From a virus: DNA of 21,995 nucleotides. Of this stretch, positions 19,402 to 21,995 are shown one piece after another. The position numbers and the translations under genes are program-made. The notes below the pieces were generated by a model. It was not told where the DNA came from, did no database searches, and worked only from the letters and a program-made list of their open reading frames with translations. Each line of letters opens with the position of its first letter. Position 1 is the stretch's first letter. Where the stretch lies: IMG/VR virus record IMGVR_UViG_3300017776_000233, positions 1 to 21,995 of that record; one strand, 5' to 3'.

Positions 19402-21995
19402 ATGGCTACCAGTCTAAATGCATCCCTAAATGTCTCTCTAAACCCGCAGAGCCTGAATGCTTCTACGAAGCAGGTTCAACAAGCTTTAGGGAGAATCACG
19501 GGACAAGCTTCGGAGTTCCAGAAATCTCTGGATGCTTCCACTGCTCGTGTCTTTGCATTTGGAGCTACTACCGCCGTTCTAAACGGAGTAACTCAATCTT
19601 TTAAAAAATTAGTTTCTTCAACTATTGAAGTAGAAAAACGATTAATTGAAATAAACTCTATTTTTCAAGCTACTGACGCGACATTTAATAAATTTAGGAA
19701 TTCAATATTTAAGGTTGCAAAAGAAACTGGCCAATCATTTGCGACCGTTGCAGATGGTGCTGCTGAATTAGCTAGACAAGGTCTAAGCGCAGAAGAGACC
19801 GCTAAAAGACTAAAAGCGTCTTTAGTCCTAACGAGAATCTCTGGATTAGATGCAGAGAAATCTGTCAAAGCCCTCACTGCTGCGATTAACGGTTTCGCAT
19901 CCGCTGGATTAAACGCAAATCAAATCGTCAATAAACTGGTTGCTGTTGACACGGCTTTCGCTGTATCTGCTCAGGATTTGGCAGAGGCATTTAGTCGTGC
20001 TGGATCTACAGCGGAGGATGCTGGGGTTAGTTTTGATCAGCTTTTGGGGCTTGTCACAGCTGTAGAACAAAAGACCGCTAGGGGAGGAGCAGTTATTGGT
20101 AACGCATTTAAATCTATTTTTACTAGAATATCTAGGGGCAGTACAATTGATAAACTTAAAGAGTTGGGGGTTGAAATTGATGCGACTCAAACAGGAATTC
20201 AAAAACTCAATGCTTTATCTGTAGCTTTGCAGAATGTCTCCGATCCAACTGTAGCTTCTCAAATCAAAGAACTCGCAGGTGGCGTCTTTCAAATTAACGT
20301 TGTTAGTGCTGCTTTAAAAGACTTGGGTTCTGATACTTCTATATTTGCCAGTGCAGCGAGAACAGCCTCTCAAGCCACAAATGAAGCTTTTGAAAAAAAT
20401 GCAGAGTTAAGTAAATCAATATCATCTCAAATAAATGTACTTGTTCAGGGTTTAACTAGTCTTTCTGAAAAGATAGGGACAATTACTTTTGGGCCTCTTC
20501 TAAAAAACCTAATTGGTTTAGCTAATAAGTTTACGGAGTTTTTGGATAATGCTCTTGATCCAGAGAAGGGTAATACGTTTATTAAAGGATTATTTAAAGC
20601 CATAGGTAGTTTCTTGAGTGGCCCCGCTGTAGTCATCTTTACAGCAGCTTTTGTTAAGATTTTCAAATTAGTCGCTAGGTTCGCTGGAGACGGATTAAAA
20701 TCCTTGTTCGCGATTGGAACCCAGACAGAGAGGATTAAAAATATTGAAGGAGGGATCGTCGGTTTGCTGCAAAAGGATGAAAGCCTTAGGAATGCAATTA
20801 CAAGCTCGACAATAACTCAAGCTCAAAAGGAACAATTAGTTTTAAATGCTATAAGGAGCGAAAATAAACTTTTGGAGCGACAAGCCCAGTTAGTGAGGCA
20901 AATTGCGACCTCTGCTGCCGCAAAAGGTGTGACTGGGTTTAGTGCTACTTCTGGGACTTTTAAGGGTCGGCGGGGCAAGCGTTATGCTTCTGGATTCATG
21001 GAGGAAGAGGCTACCGCTAGAATGCTTGGCGCTCCTGATAATGTGCAAGCTCATTTCGGTAAGGGAACTATTGGTGGACGTAGATTTGTCATGAATGACA
21101 ATGAGGTAGAGATACCTAATTTTGCAGGAGGAAATTCTGCTGTTATCCCCATGTATGCTGGAGGAAATCTACCCAAATATAACAGGGGGTTTTTATCTCC
21201 ACTCAAAAATAGGACAGATATAACAACTAGGCAACAAGCTATAGATGCTGGATATAGTGGAGCTGCTGCCAGTAGTAGATTCGGAGCAGCCCCGAAGGTT
21301 GCGCCTACTCAAAAAATGGAGGATGTAATTCAAGTTAATCCTACTGGATCAGCTATGCTTGTTCCGAATATAGGTAAAACTTCTAGAATAAATAAGGGGA
21401 CTAGAGGTAGATTTAAATTCAAGGGCAAGAACATGGGGTTTGAATACGGGGCGGGATTGGGTGTTTATGGACCCAAGGTTCCAGAAACTGTTGATGGAGC
21501 AGCCAACCCTCAAGACGAAAGACTGAGGAAGAATATAACAAGAGGGGTTACTACAAGTGCAGCAAACTATGCTGGATCGTTAAATCCTATTCTAGGTAAG
21601 CCTAAACCATCTCAAATTAGCAAAATGCTACAAAGACAGGGTGGTGGTAAAGGAGCACTCAGAGGAGTTGTTGGCGCGGCATTTGAAGCTGCTGTTAATG
21701 TTGGATTAGGAATAAGTCCAGCCCGAAAGGTAGATGGTGGAGATTTTGATATTAAGGGGGTTAGTGGAGAGAAACGCAAAGATGTTAACACCATGTTTGG
21801 AGTTAAAAACCAAGCAACAAACCTGTATGATTATAAGGAGAATGCTGGAAAGAATAGTTATTCTAGTTTCGCTAAAAAATTAGCTAACCAAGGGAGATAC
21901 ACTACTGTTAAGAGGCCCAAGTTTTCTAAGAAAGGTTTTGCTGGAGGATATATGCCTAAGTTTGCTAAAGGGGCTACTGGTGGAGGCGGTGGAGG
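19402..21995 (+). CDS. Tail tape measure protein, cut by the right edge
   Basis: The frame is open for 864 codons to the window end. Residues about 50-300 are a TP901-type tape measure core (FGATTAVLNGVTQSFKKLV, QSFATVADGAAELARQGLSA, AEDAGVSFDQLLGLVTAVEQ). A hydrophobic segment (about 407-425, GPAVVIFTAAFVKIFKLVA) could insert in the host membrane on ejection. From about 500 the protein changes character to Gly-rich loops with motifs FAGGNSAVIPM (574-584), YAGGNLPKYNRG (585-596) and FAGGYMPKFAKG (846-857). Between them, residues 754-786 (GAAFEAAV ... GGDFDIKG) resemble a PD-(D/E)XK nuclease core. The protein sets tail length, and the C-terminal part may be an ejected effector. Confidence 0.88.
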   Translation, partial: MATSLNASLNVSLNPQSLNASTKQVQQALGRITGQASEFQKSLDASTARVFAFGATTAVLNGVTQSFKKLVSSTIEVEKRLIEINSIFQATDATFNKFRNSIFKVAKETGQSFATVADGAAELARQGLSAEETAKRLKASLVLTRISGLDAEKSVKALTAAINGFASAGLNANQIVNKLVAVDTAFAVSAQDLAEAFSRAGSTAEDAGVSFDQLLGLVTAVEQKTARGGAVIGNAFKSIFTRISRGSTIDKLKELGVEIDATQTGIQKLNALSVALQNVSDPTVASQIKELAGGVFQINVVSAALKDLGSDTSIFASAARTASQATNEAFEKNAELSKSISSQINVLVQGLTSLSEKIGTITFGPLLKNLIGLANKFTEFLDNALDPEKGNTFIKGLFKAIGSFLSGPAVVIFTAAFVKIFKLVARFAGDGLKSLFAIGTQTERIKNIEGGIVGLLQKDESLRNAITSSTITQAQKEQLVLNAIRSENKLLERQAQLVRQIATSAAAKGVTGFSATSGTFKGRRGKRYASGFMEEEATARMLGAPDNVQAHFGKGTIGGRRFVMNDNEVEIPNFAGGNSAVIPMYAGGNLPKYNRGFLSPLKNRTDITTRQQAIDAGYSGAAASSRFGAAPKVAPTQKMEDVIQVNPTGSAMLVPNIGKTSRINKGTRGRFKFKGKNMGFEYGAGLGVYGPKVPETVDGAANPQDERLRKNITRGVTTSAANYAGSLNPILGKPKPSQISKMLQRQGGGKGALRGVVGAAFEAAVNVGLGISPARKVDGGDFDIKGVSGEKRKDVNTMFGVKNQATNLYDYKENAGKNSYSSFAKKLANQGRYTTVKRPKFSKKGFAGGYMPKFAKGATGGGGG

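Noticed and set aside
1-21995. tRNA genes, CRISPR arrays, insertion sequences, integrase or attachment sites
   Set aside because: None was seen on reading either strand; gaps are short and hold terminators or promoter-like elements.

Overview
The window is a piece of a tailed double-stranded DNA bacteriophage (Caudoviricetes). It carries most of a head-to-tail morphogenesis module in canonical order: large terminase, portal, prohead protease with scaffold, a probable decoration protein, major capsid protein, a run of small connector genes, two tail-tube-like proteins, a pair of tail-assembly-chaperone-like genes, and a tape measure protein cut by the right edge. A contractile sheath protein is not recognised, so a long tail is certain from the tape measure but its type is not. 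Most of the plus-strand DNA is AT-rich. Shine-Dalgarno sequences are almost absent, which suggests a host or phage relying on SD-independent starts (Bacteroidota and Cyanobacteria are examples). The host cannot be fixed from this window.

Layout. Positions 1-994 hold four small leftward genes of unknown function (one cut by the left edge). Three of them have their own sigma70-like promoter whose -10 box ends exactly 6 nt before the ATG. A divergent region of about 190 bp (995-1186) with two G-runs separates them from the rightward genes. Positions 1187-6768 form a tightly packed, overlapping operon: PhoH-like ATPase, zinc-ribbon protein, a divergent sigma factor with a cysteine cluster (possible late sigma factor), a protein with a duplicated N-terminal unit (small-terminase candidate), a C2H2 zinc-finger/ERCC4 nuclease, and TerL. 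Positions 6812-12076 encode portal, protease-scaffold fusion, decoration protein and capsid protein, closed by a strong intrinsic terminator. Positions 12166-16381 encode neck and tail-completion proteins and the first tube-like protein, closed by a second terminator. Positions 16445-21995 encode a paralogous second tube protein, a small beta-rich protein, two chaperone-like proteins and the tape measure.

How the parts work together. The sigma-like protein could direct late transcription. A GTGTAA(A/T/C) element recurs just upstream of genes that open transcription blocks (phoH, portal, protease, both tube genes, tape measure), mostly 8-12 nt before the ATG. It resembles T4-type late promoters placed so that the transcript would be nearly leaderless. 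The ERCC4 nuclease next to terL fits a packaging-linked DNA-debranching role. The tape measure carries a PD-(D/E)XK-like segment flanked by AGG/P-aromatic repeats, which is the most intriguing possible hidden activity. These last points are inferences, not demonstrated facts.
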